A stretch of DNA of 64,000 nt from an uncultured Clostridia bacterium (GTDB lineage Bacteria; Bacillota; Clostridia; Christensenellales; Borkfalkiaceae). A model generated the notes under the pieces. That model did no database searches and was not told the DNA's origin. It worked only from the letters and a program-made list of their open reading frames with translations. The stretch is taken from positions 13,014-77,013 of the forward strand of contig CAMUFJ010000004.1 in NCBI GenBank assembly GCA_947088135.1, given 5' to 3'. The position numbers were made by a program, and so were the translations under genes. This document shows, in pieces, positions 34,801-44,200 of the stretch. How positions within the stretch are numbered: the stretch's first letter is position 1; each line of letters starts with the position of its first letter.

Positions 34801-36367
34801 GCCCGCTTCCCTCGAAAAGATCGGTGATTATCTCTTCGCTTATTGCGTCAATTTGCAGTCGGCGGTCTTGCCCGACAACTTGACGAAGGTGGGCGGATAT
34901 TGGTTCTACGGTTGCGAGTCGCTCAGAGCGGTCAACCTCGGCAACGTCGAGTTCATCGGCGATTATGCGTTCACCTCGGCGGAGTCGCTTCAAAACGTCG
35001 ATATTTCTTCCCTGAAAGAAGTGGGCTTCGGGGCGTTTGCAAGCTCCGCGGTCACGGGCAAGCTTACGGCGAACAATCTCGTTAAGGCGGGAGATTACGC
35101 GTTCCAAGGCGCGAACCTTCTCGGCTTCGAAGCGAACGCGTTGCAGGAAATCGGCATCGCGGCGTTTCAAAACAATCGTAATTTGAGCGAATTCGTCTTT
35201 GCGGACGTGCTCAAATCGGTCGGCATCACCGCGTTCAACGGCTGTAACAATCTGACCTCTTTCTATACGACGAAAGACGGAGGAAAAACGGCGGACGGCG
35301 AAATCGGCAACAATGCTCGCGTGGAGGACGGACTGCTTTACACCAAGCTTCCCAACGGGAAATGGCAGCTTCATTCCGTGCCTGCGGGCATGAACGAGCA
35401 GACGCTCACCGTCGCGGAGGGAACTGTTGCGATCGCTTTCTACGCCGGCAACGCGAACACCAACGTGACGGCAATCGTTCTTCCCGATTCCTTGAAGCTT
35501 ATCGGCGGGTATGCGTTCTACGGCTACAAGAAACTTAAATCGGTGCAGTTCAATTCGTTTACGGCTCCTGCAATGGAAACGACTTACGAAAAAGACGCGA
35601 CGCTGTCGCCGACCGACCCCGGTTACGATCTGCTTCACAATCAGTTCGGTTTGTTCGGCAACGAATTGCACTATTTTAACTTTATCGATATGCTCGGCAA
35701 GAAGAAGCCCGTTACGATGATACTTCCCGCGAACGAAGATATCGTCGGTTACGATTCCATCGTATATCAGGGATATTTCGGAAAAGTGGAGGATGCGATC
35801 CGAAGCGACTACGTTGCAAAGGACGCGAACCTATCCGCGTTCCTCAATTACGCCGAGGAGATCGCGAAGATCGAGAGAGTTACGCTTGCGGACGAAAAGC
35901 TCATCAATAACGCGATTGTCGCGCTCAACGCAATTAAGCAGGACGCGACTGAATACGGCTATACGCAAGAGGAATGGCAGGCGATGGTGGATACCGTCAC
36001 CTCCGCGAAAAAGACGCTTGACGATCTGAAAGGCGAGGTCAGCGTAACGCCCGAGCCTCCCGCGCACGAGCACACCTATTCGAGCGAGTGGACGATTACG
36101 GAAACAGAGCACTATCATGCTTCCACCTGCGGGCATGCGGACGAAAAGAAAGACGCGGGCGCGCACGACACGAACGGCAAAGACGGCTCCTGTTCGGTAT
36201 GCGGTTACAAGGCGCCTTCCGGCGAAGAACCCGCGAAAACGGGTTGCGGTTGCAATAGCTCTATCGGGATTGCGGGCAGCGTCGGTATTGCAGTCACGGT
36301 CGCGATCATCTTTACGGTCGGCGTGATCGTCGCTCTTAGCAAACGTAAAGGAGGAGATAAAGAATGA
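28871..36367 (+). CDS. Giant surface subtilisin-like protease (S8) with PA domain, Ig-like units and BspA-type LRRs
   Basis: A 2498-residue secreted protease. After a signal peptide (MRKTVISVCMALAMTASCVAC) and a propeptide to about residue 190 comes an S8 domain with Asp218 in AVLDSGFDCSH, His290 in EHGTHVAG and Ser615 in SGTSMATPN. A PA domain (VKRGDNTFEDKALQAKLNGA) is inserted between His and Ser, as in C5a peptidase and lactocepin. Fn3-like regions follow, then two Big_2 Ig-like units near 1140-1200 and 1290-1370. About 850 residues (1380-2230) are LRR_5/BspA repeats of the form A-F-x-C-x-x-L-x-x-V-x-L-P. The tail has HEHTYSSEW, a CSVCG pair, CGC, one TM helix and KRKGGDKE, with no LPXTG. 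It should cleave host or diet protein at the cell surface. Confidence 0.92.
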   Translation: MRKTVISVCMALAMTASCVACAVAPEDETLEKNQGAESQQIELIQSDAKFTQEQQLARIKAEYLKENGGYKDSDAVVAIVTLQENAVIDDYLEKEDVSVTLRDYALGEGAAQAKRQQMLQNALISELTRNDLITGVENRFTTVMNGIAVSTQYGKLDDIKKIAGVKSVSLSDTFNRVKTAEREGASSIVNDVDVYDTGIFNSGSVSFTGKRTAVAVLDSGFDCSHSVFARQPEGELLVTQQSVSETLPRMNASTTTQGLEMTDVWYSRKIPYAYDYADKDDDVFPYDSEHGTHVAGIIGGKDDVITGVAIDTQLVLMKVFPDLDDGARTECILAALEDSVTLGVDAINMSLGSSCGFAREEDGNKINEVYDKLGESGVSLLTAASNSYSSAFGGEQGNTNKVTNPDSGTVGSPSTYAASLSVASISGVKSSYLVANGKDVIFFTESSSITGKPNDFVAELEAAGKLEDGSKEFEYVTIPGYGKQINYSGVDVHGKIALVKRGDNTFEDKALQAKLNGAVACIIYNNVEGDISMSMGKTDHIPCVSITKEKGTLLAAHDTGTLMVDVKSKAGPFMSDFSSWGPSPNLELKPEITAHGGTIKSSVPGGEYDELSGTSMATPNLCGVVVLIRQFLKEKYPDYAPQKIVKLCNQMLMSTATIVLNEEGNPYSPRKQGAGLASLYNVVNTKAYLSVDGKDRTKIELGDDPERNGVYEMEFNVVNVTGSELSYKLSVVGMTETVSSSDKEYVAEKGQLLGGKMQAVVTEGGTLSGDTVTVNANATAKVKVTYTLTDADKKLIDSLFPYGMYVEGFVKLQAVEESDIDLNIPFLAFYGDWTQAPMFDKTFYEVESEAHDGSIDDEDKLKADYFATTPYGSYFYNYIIPLGSYLYDMDDGYDPIPATEEHIAVSDQFAAIDGFAAIYGGLLRCAKTVTYTITDKVTGEVVKEFVDYNGNKAYSLGGTPIPYYEYINWRARDFDFVNNRSYEFKLAATLDYGEDGGKYTNVRNTFAFDFRFDNEAPVIKEATYEKVYDRTLKKDRYYINLTVYDNHYVQAITPVMFNSSSEYTTLTNHPIPVYSDMGKDNKVRIEITDFLDDIKSDALITSSLAFMVEDYALNSNLYLCQLPGTRGEFKFTRNGETDGSTLTILTIYEDEVVDLTAYLATSDQTVDSNKDYLKHLVWQSSNEKVALVEQGQVRGVSAGRSTISVLEQMNLRKASLLINVVKREETASQQTEGGRTATTLSANHQDDVSDAKLESLRFDYFETIAAFARAGQTSDIGSAGSRIFLSSLGSRVSMYPGESIKLHYDLQPWYAEGNYKGKLHYVSSDPNVATVSEDGVVNAMKKGAATITLRVDGSNIMARLTLTVNSEFIIENRMLVAYKGLGGVVEIPDDEGILYVGPYAFCLYEIDRTIDVPEDDLDANKIPQSNTTVTKIIIPEGVEEVQKYAFYNCYGLEEVVLPSSVKFIREFAFYQDEKLASINLDKVQAIGANAFNGCKALDNIDLAKTYSIGRNGFKGCLSLSAVDLTALRNTGEAAFEGCTSLANVTFTENTKLSRSMFARSGIKTVDLYERIEIPRFCFAQCTELTRVTLHNDVVTVGYGAFCESGKLASVTMKGVGNLGEQAFYACGALTEITLPDSEVDIGNYAFMDCNQLATVKLGANTVLNGITGSVFRGTEVSAFEVAAGNKAYKTGADGKFLLDASGETIVFAAIADLPENLTIGSAYKKVGASAFGGAKIKSLTIEGAETEIGDYAFANCEELTVVNFPEGGVKRIGIHAFNGAVKLETADLSALKSVGDYAFANSGLKNAVLSDNAEFGEGAFFQSKLVTVTVGANSSFGLGAFQNCKALTEVTMPGAGGVHFGEACFSGDSALVTLDFTKVDGSIEREAFYGCTSLKGFDTKINLAEVTEVGDYAFADCGAIEAVLLPKIVKLGEGAFARYAQTGGSAPAIQTIVLPETLKEMGDGVFLGCEQLTSVTLPASLEKIGDYLFAYCVNLQSAVLPDNLTKVGGYWFYGCESLRAVNLGNVEFIGDYAFTSAESLQNVDISSLKEVGFGAFASSAVTGKLTANNLVKAGDYAFQGANLLGFEANALQEIGIAAFQNNRNLSEFVFADVLKSVGITAFNGCNNLTSFYTTKDGGKTADGEIGNNARVEDGLLYTKLPNGKWQLHSVPAGMNEQTLTVAEGTVAIAFYAGNANTNVTAIVLPDSLKLIGGYAFYGYKKLKSVQFNSFTAPAMETTYEKDATLSPTDPGYDLLHNQFGLFGNELHYFNFIDMLGKKKPVTMILPANEDIVGYDSIVYQGYFGKVEDAIRSDYVAKDANLSAFLNYAEEIAKIERVTLADEKLINNAIVALNAIKQDATEYGYTQEEWQAMVDTVTSAKKTLDDLKGEVSVTPEPPAHEHTYSSEWTITETEHYHASTCGHADEKKDAGAHDTNGKDGSCSVCGYKAPSGEEPAKTGCGCNSSIGIAGSVGIAVTVAIIFTVGVIVALSKRKGGDKE

Positions 36368-38676
36368 AAAAGTTTATAAGCCTTGCGCTTGCCTGCGGAA
36401 TGATTTTTACGCTCGCGGCGTGCAACGATGAAAAAAACAATCCCGCACCGCCCGACGTCGACGACCCGTCCGCGGTCGTAGAAACGCTTACCGCGCCTAC
36501 GAACGTGAATATTACCGAGGCGGGCAGTACGGGTATCGTTCGCTGGGACGCCGTGGCGAACGCGACGGAATACGTCGTTTCCGTAAACGGCGTGGAGCAG
36601 ACGACGAGAAATACATACATCTATTTGGATTCGCTCACGGTGGACTACCAAGTTTTCGTCGTGGCTCGCGCCGAGAACTATAACGATTCCGCTCCCTCTC
36701 AAACCGTCGTCTTTAACAAGCACGTCGTAACCATCGGCATCGAGGGCGGCACCGACGTCCGTAGCGGAAAAACCCTTCAACTTACGGCGAAGGTGACGGG
36801 CTCGGAAGACAAAAAGGTTCGCTGGGAAATTACCAAGGGCGGCGAGTTCGCTACGGTCGACGAGAACGGGCTTGTCACCGCAAAAGAGGTGACGGGCGAT
36901 AAGATCATCACCGTTACGGCGACGAGCGTCGCCGACGGAACGGTTTCCGCATCCAAACAGCTCACGGTTACAGCAAAGCCCGTTCTCACGCAGGCAATGC
37001 TTGATAAACTTCAAACAAACAAAATTTCTTTTGAAGGTTATCTGACCATCAATTTGTACAACTTCGGCATTACAAACGATTTTTACCGCAGTTTCAGCTC
37101 CGACGTTTTAACGGCGATGGACGGTACGAATTGGTACACCCGCTACGAGAACGTGAGCACGGGCATTTCTTCGGGGCTCTATTACAAGAACAACAACGGC
37201 GTTGCGAGCCAAGTGAGCGTGAGCTTTATGAACGACGAGGAGTACGCGCCCATGCTCGATGACGACGGTAACGAAGTGAGCTGGGAAAAATCGGGACTGT
37301 ACAATAACTTTATAGGCTTGAAAGTTTCCGACTTCCCGTTTAACGAAACGACTTGGCGTTACGAGTACAAGGGGAGCGATCCCACGCTCGTACAGCGCAT
37401 GATCGCTTCCGCCAATCCTTATGATTTCGTTCCGAAGAATTTGGCGCTCATCGTGGAAGAGGACGAGATCGCAGGCATCTATTCGGAGGCGGAGGACGAT
37501 TATACCATCGTTCAACAGTACGTTGCCCGCCAAGAGCTTACGGTGGTCGTCAACGCGGGGGAGGACGTAGAAGTCCCCACCGTTTCGAAATATCAACACA
37601 ACGAAAAGCACGATAAGCTTGCCGAGGCGATCGAAAATATGCATTCGCTCGAAAGCTATACCGTCGATTTCCTGAACATCGGCGCGAGCTCCATGACGCA
37701 GGGATATACGTTAAACGGTTTCGAAGAAACGGTCACAAACGACGTCTGTCACTTCCGCCCTTTCAGGGTGACGGGGGAAACGGCGGGCGTGGGACAGGGC
37801 AACCGCGACTTTACCGGTCAGGACTACGGATACGTGAAGGTCGGCGAGAATTTGTATAATTCCTACGACGCTTCCGCTCCCGAGTACAGCGCGAGCCGCG
37901 CGTTCACGGGCGATTTCAAAACGGCAAAACCTTCGTTTGCGTTTGCGGCGGAAATCTTCAACAAGATTTACGAAGATCCCGACAACGGCACGACGACCTA
38001 CTACGTCGATACGCCCATGATGGCGGTCGCTTCCACGTTCTACTACGGTTTGGGAAACGACGTCGCGCTTTACGGACTGTTTGCGGCGGAGGGACAGACT
38101 TCTGCGACTTCCTCCTTCACGCCTTATGTAGTCGTAAAGGACGGCTACATTGTAGAATCGGGCTTCTACTATTATCTCGGTTATCTGTACGGCGTCATCG
38201 AAATTGCCTACGGTGATTTCAATAAAGCGAAAACGCCCGCCGAGGTCCAAGCGGCGCTTGCCGAAATGCCTCCCCGTGCGATTCCCGCAAGCTGGGCGGA
38301 CTTGACCATTCAGGCGACGACGGCGTCGGAACAAGAGATCGAAGTGAATGCGCTCGATTTCTTAAAAGAGTTCTTCTCCGACGAAGCGATCGCGGAAAAG
38401 CTTCCCTTCTTCGGGGATGCGCTCGGCGACACCTACGGCTTCGGAATGGAAACCTTCCGCGTCGTAAACGGCGTTAACCGCCATACGGTCGCATTCTATT
38501 ACGACGTTCCGCTCGACGTAGATTATTCCATCGAATCGTCCATCAGATCGCTTCACGCATTGCTGATCAAGGAAGGCTTCCAAAAAGATAAAGACGGTAT
38601 TTACACGAAGGGTTCTATCGCGATCAACGTCGTCGACGCGGACTTGGACTTCACGATCTACGTTTGGAAAATATAA
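36364..38676 (+). CDS. Lipoprotein with Fn3 and Big_2 domains, paralogue 1
   Basis: A 770-residue lipoprotein. The lipobox is LAAC (FTLAACNDE, Cys near 20). Residues about 40-115 look like an Fn3 domain (PTNVNITEAGSTGIVRWDAV to YNDSAPSQTVVFN). Residues about 120-205 are a bacterial Ig-like Big_2 unit (LQLTAKVTG, TVDENGLVTAKEV, ITVTATSVADGTVSA). The remaining 560 residues form a domain I do not recognise, with DKLAEAIENMHSLESYTVDF and a C-terminal ITV-like strand set (IAINVVDADLDFTIYVWK). The same plan, without the Fn3 part, is found in the next gene. The start overlaps the protease stop as ATGA, so it is coupled to the protease. Confidence 0.82.
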   Translation: MKKFISLALACGMIFTLAACNDEKNNPAPPDVDDPSAVVETLTAPTNVNITEAGSTGIVRWDAVANATEYVVSVNGVEQTTRNTYIYLDSLTVDYQVFVVARAENYNDSAPSQTVVFNKHVVTIGIEGGTDVRSGKTLQLTAKVTGSEDKKVRWEITKGGEFATVDENGLVTAKEVTGDKIITVTATSVADGTVSASKQLTVTAKPVLTQAMLDKLQTNKISFEGYLTINLYNFGITNDFYRSFSSDVLTAMDGTNWYTRYENVSTGISSGLYYKNNNGVASQVSVSFMNDEEYAPMLDDDGNEVSWEKSGLYNNFIGLKVSDFPFNETTWRYEYKGSDPTLVQRMIASANPYDFVPKNLALIVEEDEIAGIYSEAEDDYTIVQQYVARQELTVVVNAGEDVEVPTVSKYQHNEKHDKLAEAIENMHSLESYTVDFLNIGASSMTQGYTLNGFEETVTNDVCHFRPFRVTGETAGVGQGNRDFTGQDYGYVKVGENLYNSYDASAPEYSASRAFTGDFKTAKPSFAFAAEIFNKIYEDPDNGTTTYYVDTPMMAVASTFYYGLGNDVALYGLFAAEGQTSATSSFTPYVVVKDGYIVESGFYYYLGYLYGVIEIAYGDFNKAKTPAEVQAALAEMPPRAIPASWADLTIQATTASEQEIEVNALDFLKEFFSDEAIAEKLPFFGDALGDTYGFGMETFRVVNGVNRHTVAFYYDVPLDVDYSIESSIRSLHALLIKEGFQKDKDGIYTKGSIAINVVDADLDFTIYVWKI

Positions 38677-38688
38677 GTTGCGAAAAAA

Positions 38689-38759
38689 CCGTTTAAAAAA
38701 ACGGATATCTGCAATCGGCAAGGGGCGCGCCCCTTGTATGCGGTACAAGTACCGCATAC
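38689..38759. repeat. Three tandem perfect hairpins between lipoprotein genes
   Basis: CCGTTT/AAACGG (38689-38704), the 16-bp palindrome AAGGGGCGCGCCCCTT (38720-38735), and GTATGCGGTAC/GTACCGCATAC (38736-38759). None has a T-run, so they are not ordinary terminators. They may block exonucleases, cause partial termination or bind a protein. Confidence 0.65.
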
Positions 38760-38801
38760 GAAAACTCTTATCGGGAATAAATATTTTTAGAGGTATATAA
38801 A

Positions 38802-41237
38802 ATGAGAAAAATCAAGCAGTTTTTTAAGGGAGGAGCAGTCACCGCTTTGGCGTGTGCATTGCTTCTCGGTGCAGTAGGTTGCGGGGAAGACCCCAAAAAG
38901 CCCTCGGAAGACGATCCCAACGTTAACATTCCGCAAGACCCCGTTAAGAAGGTACAGCTTACCGTTGAGGCGAGCGCGGAAGAAATCAAGGAAAACGAGA
39001 GCGTTACGTTTACCGCTACCGTCGTGAATTCCGATAAGGGCGTTACTTGGTCGGTTTCCGATCCCGAAGTGGTGCGCATCACCGACGGCGGCGTCGTTAC
39101 CATTTTGAAAGCGCCTGAATTCGTCGACAAGAACGTTACCGTTACGGCGACCTCCGTTGAAGACAGTAGCGTGACCGCTTCCAAAGTGTTGCGCGTGAAA
39201 GCGCCCAAGCAAAGCGGAGCGAACGGAAATCTTACGGCGGAGATGCTTGAAAAGATCGGCAATGCGAGCATTACCGCTACGGGGCTCGTTACCGACTATT
39301 ATATCGACACCAAGCAGTCCTACAACAGCTATACCAATTATTACGATTCCGTCGTGACGATGGAGGACGGCAAGTGGAGCGGAACTTGGGGCAATAGGCC
39401 CGATGCGAACACTCCCTCCACCGAACTCATGTCCGACGTTTACGTGAGAGGGGAAGCCGACGACGTGAAGGACGAAGAAGGCAGGATCGGTCATGCAATG
39501 GAACGCCTTTACGTTAACAAGAATAACGAGATCTCGAGATCGACGGTGAAGAACTACGTCAGCATTCCCGTGCTTTGGGAAGAACGGCATCTGTTCAACC
39601 ATCTCGGAAATCTTCCGCTTTCGGCGTTTACATATGATCCCGACGACCTCACCAAGTACACCTACGAGGTGGACGAGAACAGCGTAGATTCGCTCTATCT
39701 CATGACCTACCTCGCCTACTCCCTTACCCCTATGCTCGAAGAAACGATCAAAACGCTCGTTCTCACCGTGGAGGACGGGGAAGTTACGGGCATCGATATG
39801 CAGACGACGGCGACCTATTACGGCGTGACGACCGATCAGCAGGGCAACGTCGTTACCTATGACGCCATCAGTTATACGGTCGTTTCGCTGAAATTTACGG
39901 AGATCGGCTCCACTACGGTGAAAGAGCCCGCGCCCTACGAAGCGCCCGAAAACGCGGATAAGCTCACGGCTGCGCTCAACAACATGAAAGCGGCGAAGAG
40001 CTATACCTATCAGCTCGAAGACGTTATGACGCACTCTCCCAGCGGGGACGACGACGATTATTCCTATCAGTCCGCGGGCGGGGCGGCAAGCCTTGCGGCG
40101 AGAGTTGCAACTCCCCGTGCGAGCAAAGCGCCCGACACGGTGGCGGACAACACTTCGGCAAGCGGTACGGTCGGTGCGCGCGGTTGGGTGACGGAGGACG
40201 CGGTTCTCATAGCCAAGACGAGCAAATATCAGTACGCTATGGACGATAAGACCTATCGTACCACGTATTCGGGCTACCGCCAGTTCGACGGTTACTATGA
40301 AGAATTCGAATACAACCGCGACGTAAAGGACGCAAGCGGGAACAAAGTGGGCGGATTAAAGGGCACGAAGCGCGTAGAGGGCAGCATGATGAACATTTTG
40401 CCCGATTTCGATTTCTCCGCGAACGTGTTCGAACTCGTAGGTTCGAGAATCGTGAACGGGAAAACCCGCTATACCTTCCGTTTGAAGGAAACGGCGATCA
40501 CGAGAGATATCGCTTTGTCGGTTTCCAATTATTCGTACGCGGAATCGGCAAGTGCGGGCGCAAGCTCTTCTTTTGAAATCGTCGTAGACGACGAAGGGCA
40601 TCTCATTTCTACGAGATTCCCCTATTCTCTTACGCAGGGTACGTACGCCGGCTACTGCACGACGAACTACATGGACGTGAACGATACCACGATCAACATG
40701 GCTACGCTGTTCGCAAATTACGAGGAGCGCGGCGCAATGGCTACGTGGAATCTCTACACCATGAAGTATTTCCGTACGTCTGCCAACGAAACCTCGCGCG
40801 ACGAGAACGCGCAGGTTGCGATCAACTCCATTTTCGGCAACAGCGCATCGAACGTACCTGCGCCCACGGCGTTCCAAAAGATCTTCGGCGATAATATCAG
40901 CGGACCCTTCTGCGACGACGATACCAAAAAAGACGCGAACGGCGACGACGTGTTCTACCGTTGGATGAGCATTACGGCAAGAAGCACGGAGTATGACGAG
41001 AACAGCCAGATCACGAATTTCGACGAAATCGTTGCGGCGGCGGACGCTGCGTTTGCAGAGTGCGGGCTTCAAAAGAATATGGCGTTAACGGACGTCAGCG
41101 GTGGCGCAAGCGGACGCGGGAACCGTTATTTGGTTTACAACAACGCGCAGATCACCGTCGTCATCGAAAATAATTTCACGAGGAATTTCTGGATCTATAT
41201 TTACAGAACGAGCGACTATAACGCTTTGAAGGCGTAA
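38802..41237 (+). CDS. Lipoprotein with Big_2 domain, paralogue 2
   Basis: An 811-residue lipoprotein with lipobox LLGAVGC. Residues about 45-130 are a Big_2 unit (LTVEASAEEIKENESVTFTA, TVTATSVEDSSVTASKVLRV). The rest lines up by eye with the neighbouring 770-residue protein: TAEMLEKIGNASITATG against QAMLDKLQTNKISFEG, ENADKLTAALNNMKAAKSYTYQ against HDKLAEAIENMHSLESYTVD, and ITVVIENNFTRNFWIYIYR against IAINVVDADLDFTIYVWK. The two are therefore tandem paralogues. A Ser/Ala-rich insert (SAGGAASLAARVATPRASKA) lies in the middle. The mature domain is not known to me. It is separated from paralogue 1 by 125 bp that hold three hairpins. Confidence 0.8.
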   Translation: MRKIKQFFKGGAVTALACALLLGAVGCGEDPKKPSEDDPNVNIPQDPVKKVQLTVEASAEEIKENESVTFTATVVNSDKGVTWSVSDPEVVRITDGGVVTILKAPEFVDKNVTVTATSVEDSSVTASKVLRVKAPKQSGANGNLTAEMLEKIGNASITATGLVTDYYIDTKQSYNSYTNYYDSVVTMEDGKWSGTWGNRPDANTPSTELMSDVYVRGEADDVKDEEGRIGHAMERLYVNKNNEISRSTVKNYVSIPVLWEERHLFNHLGNLPLSAFTYDPDDLTKYTYEVDENSVDSLYLMTYLAYSLTPMLEETIKTLVLTVEDGEVTGIDMQTTATYYGVTTDQQGNVVTYDAISYTVVSLKFTEIGSTTVKEPAPYEAPENADKLTAALNNMKAAKSYTYQLEDVMTHSPSGDDDDYSYQSAGGAASLAARVATPRASKAPDTVADNTSASGTVGARGWVTEDAVLIAKTSKYQYAMDDKTYRTTYSGYRQFDGYYEEFEYNRDVKDASGNKVGGLKGTKRVEGSMMNILPDFDFSANVFELVGSRIVNGKTRYTFRLKETAITRDIALSVSNYSYAESASAGASSSFEIVVDDEGHLISTRFPYSLTQGTYAGYCTTNYMDVNDTTINMATLFANYEERGAMATWNLYTMKYFRTSANETSRDENAQVAINSIFGNSASNVPAPTAFQKIFGDNISGPFCDDDTKKDANGDDVFYRWMSITARSTEYDENSQITNFDEIVAAADAAFAECGLQKNMALTDVSGGASGRGNRYLVYNNAQITVVIENNFTRNFWIYIYRTSDYNALKA

Positions 41238-41289
41238 CGCGTCTTGCTTTTCGAAAGGCGGAACGGCGCGGTATGGGAGAAATCAATCC

Positions 41290-44200
41290 ATGAAAATACA
41301 GTATAAGGCGGTTGCGGCTCTATGCGTTCTCGGCTCGCTGGTTTTGGCGGGCTGTAACGGCGACGATCATCCGCCTGCAAACAGCGACCCTAACGTGCCG
41401 ACGCCCGCCGATCCCGTCGTTGTGATCACTGCGACGGAGGACGGCGTGACTTTGAAGGATACCGAGGTGAAATCGTACGATTTCACCTCCCTCTTCACAA
41501 TCACGAAAGACGGCGTGAGCGTAGCAGTTTTGAACGAATACGTAGACAGCACCCTCGTTTCGGAAACGGCGGGAAGTTATCCCGTCACGTGCAGTTACGA
41601 GGGGAAGCATAAAAGCGTTACGGTGACTGTGACTGCCACGCTCTACTCCGTGGAATCGGATACCGAAATAATCACCCTGCGCGCTTCGCAGGTTTCGGAG
41701 TACGATTTTAAACAGCATTTTACCGCGAAAACGGACGGCGTGCAGGCGGCGATCACCGACGCAATGATCCGCACCGACGTTGCGCCGTCGGAGGGCAGGT
41801 ATTCCTATACCGTCACGCACGGCGGGGCAAGCAAGACGATTTCGGTCGTCGTGGAAGCGGACGTGCTCATCGTAAATTCCTACCGCGTGAAAGAAATCGC
41901 GTTGAACGCGCTTGCGGACTACGACTATACGGATTTGTTCTCCCTGTATGCAGACGGAGAGGCGGTGCGCGTAACGGAAAGTATGATCGATACCGCAGAG
42001 CTCGCTTTTGCGGAAATCGGAAAGGAATACAAAGTCCGCATTTCCTACTTCTATAAAGGTGTGACCTATACGGGAAGCGCGGTCGTGAAGGCGGTGGAGG
42101 AGGAACGATATACCGTTTCCACCAAAAACATCGTCACCTATCCGCACGGAGAGAACATCGACCTCACCACGCTGTTCGAGGTCAAGCGGGGGGACGAAAC
42201 CGTTCCCGTTACGCTCGACATGATTTCGGGGAGCATCGACTACACGAAAGTGGGAGTCAACACGCTCACGCTTTCCTTCGGCGGCGCGGAATATCAGTCG
42301 ACGGTGGAAATCAAGTACGGCGTCATTCTCGAATACGCAAATTCGGATACGGTCACGGTGCAAAAGGGGACGGACAAGAAGAATTATCCCTTTGCCAAAG
42401 ATTTTAAAGCGATCGTCAACGGAATTCCCTTTCTCGTCATTCCCGAAAGCAACTTCTCGGGGCTTGACGAGCTGGATTTCGACAAGGCGGGCAGTTATAA
42501 AGTTACGCTTCAAATCGCCTACAACGTCGAACCGCCCAAGGGCTTGGACGCCACGGTGGATTTCGAGTACGCGGAAAAGACGATCACCTATATCGTCGAA
42601 GAAAAGACGGTGCAGACCGCCGTCAAGCAGGAGCTCGTAACCGCCCCGCAGGGCACGGCCGAGTACAATCCTTTTTCAAACCTGACTGTAACGGTAAACG
42701 GCATTCCTCAATTTTTAACCGACAATCCCGATTGGGCTGACGGGTACAGCACCTGCTACGCCCGCCTGCTGAGCGATCCGATCGACTTTTCGAGCGCGGA
42801 ACGGCAGGAAGTGCGCGTAGCGGTTTACCCTTACGGCAACGACGCCGAACCCGTTGTGCTTACGTACGGGTTTATCATTCAAACGGATATCGTTATCACG
42901 GCGGAGGACGTAGGGATTTTTGCGGGCGGAACGCTGTTTGCGACCGAGCTTTTTACCGTCACCGAGGGCGGTAAGCCCGTGGAAGTGACTTTTGACATGA
43001 TTTCGGGCAAGGCGGATACGTTCCGCGCGGGCGTTTATACCTTGGAGCTTTCCTACGGCGGCGCGCGGGCGAGCGCGACCGTCACCGTGTTCGACGGGGG
43101 CATGAAGGGGATCTACCGCACCTTGCTCACCACCATTCCCTTTAATTCCGACGATGACGATGATAATGAATCCGATGATTGGGGGGACTTAGGCGGCGCG
43201 GAAGGCTACGCTTCGGCTTTGTCCGCACGAGCGACAAATCCCGTTTACGTGCTCGACCATCTCGTGATCGGCGAGGACGGCTCTATCATGTGGGGCAGCC
43301 GTGCGGCGACCGTTGTGGGCGGGCTCGACGAAAACACCCTGATTATAAAAATCGGATCGAACGAATTTACGCTGTATTACAGCGACGGGATCGTCGTGCT
43401 CGACGCGGCGAATCCCCAGAAATTGGGCTTCAATGACGAACGCCGTCCCATGGTTTTCTTCAACGAGGCGCAGTGGTCGATGATCGAACACGTGACCGTC
43501 AACTATTCCTCGGAATACGTACTTTCCTCTTCCTTTATTTCGTACAGCATCGACACCTTCCGCATCAAAGACAAGGCGGACGGACGCGAGCTTTGGTACG
43601 CCTTAAAGGTGGAGCTGGCGGAAAAGACGAGCGCGGACACCCATTACGTGGTTACGTGGGGGGAAGCGGAGTATGCGGACGGGTTTGTTGCCGTAGAGGG
43701 TACGGCGTCCACGCTCACTTTCATGGGTGAAGAATACCGTTTCGTGATGCAATCCTCCCGTGTCGGGAAAGTTTCCCGCAGTTCCTCTACGCAAAGTAAA
43801 TTTGCGGGCAAGTCTTTCCGCGGTACTCTCAGCGGGGCGAACGCAGTCTTTTCCGTTACGCAGTCGGACGGCTACGAACTCACGGCGGGCGGCAAGAGGG
43901 TATTCTATCTGAGCGCGAACGACGTGAACAACTCCAAAAACTGCTATGCGGATCAGGTTACGGACACGATTTTCCTGTACAGCGTTACGGAGAAATTTTC
44001 CTATACCTTCAAGCTCGATATGGAAACGCTCACGTTTACCGTGTTGGAGAAGGACGCGTACTACGGTTTCTATCAGGCGGACAATAAGCTGATTTTCTTC
44101 GACGGCTACGGCACGGGAACGATCAATTTCGATACGAATTCATGGTCGTCGACACAAATCCGTTATACGGTAAACAGCGGGGTGGTATCCGTTCGGTACG

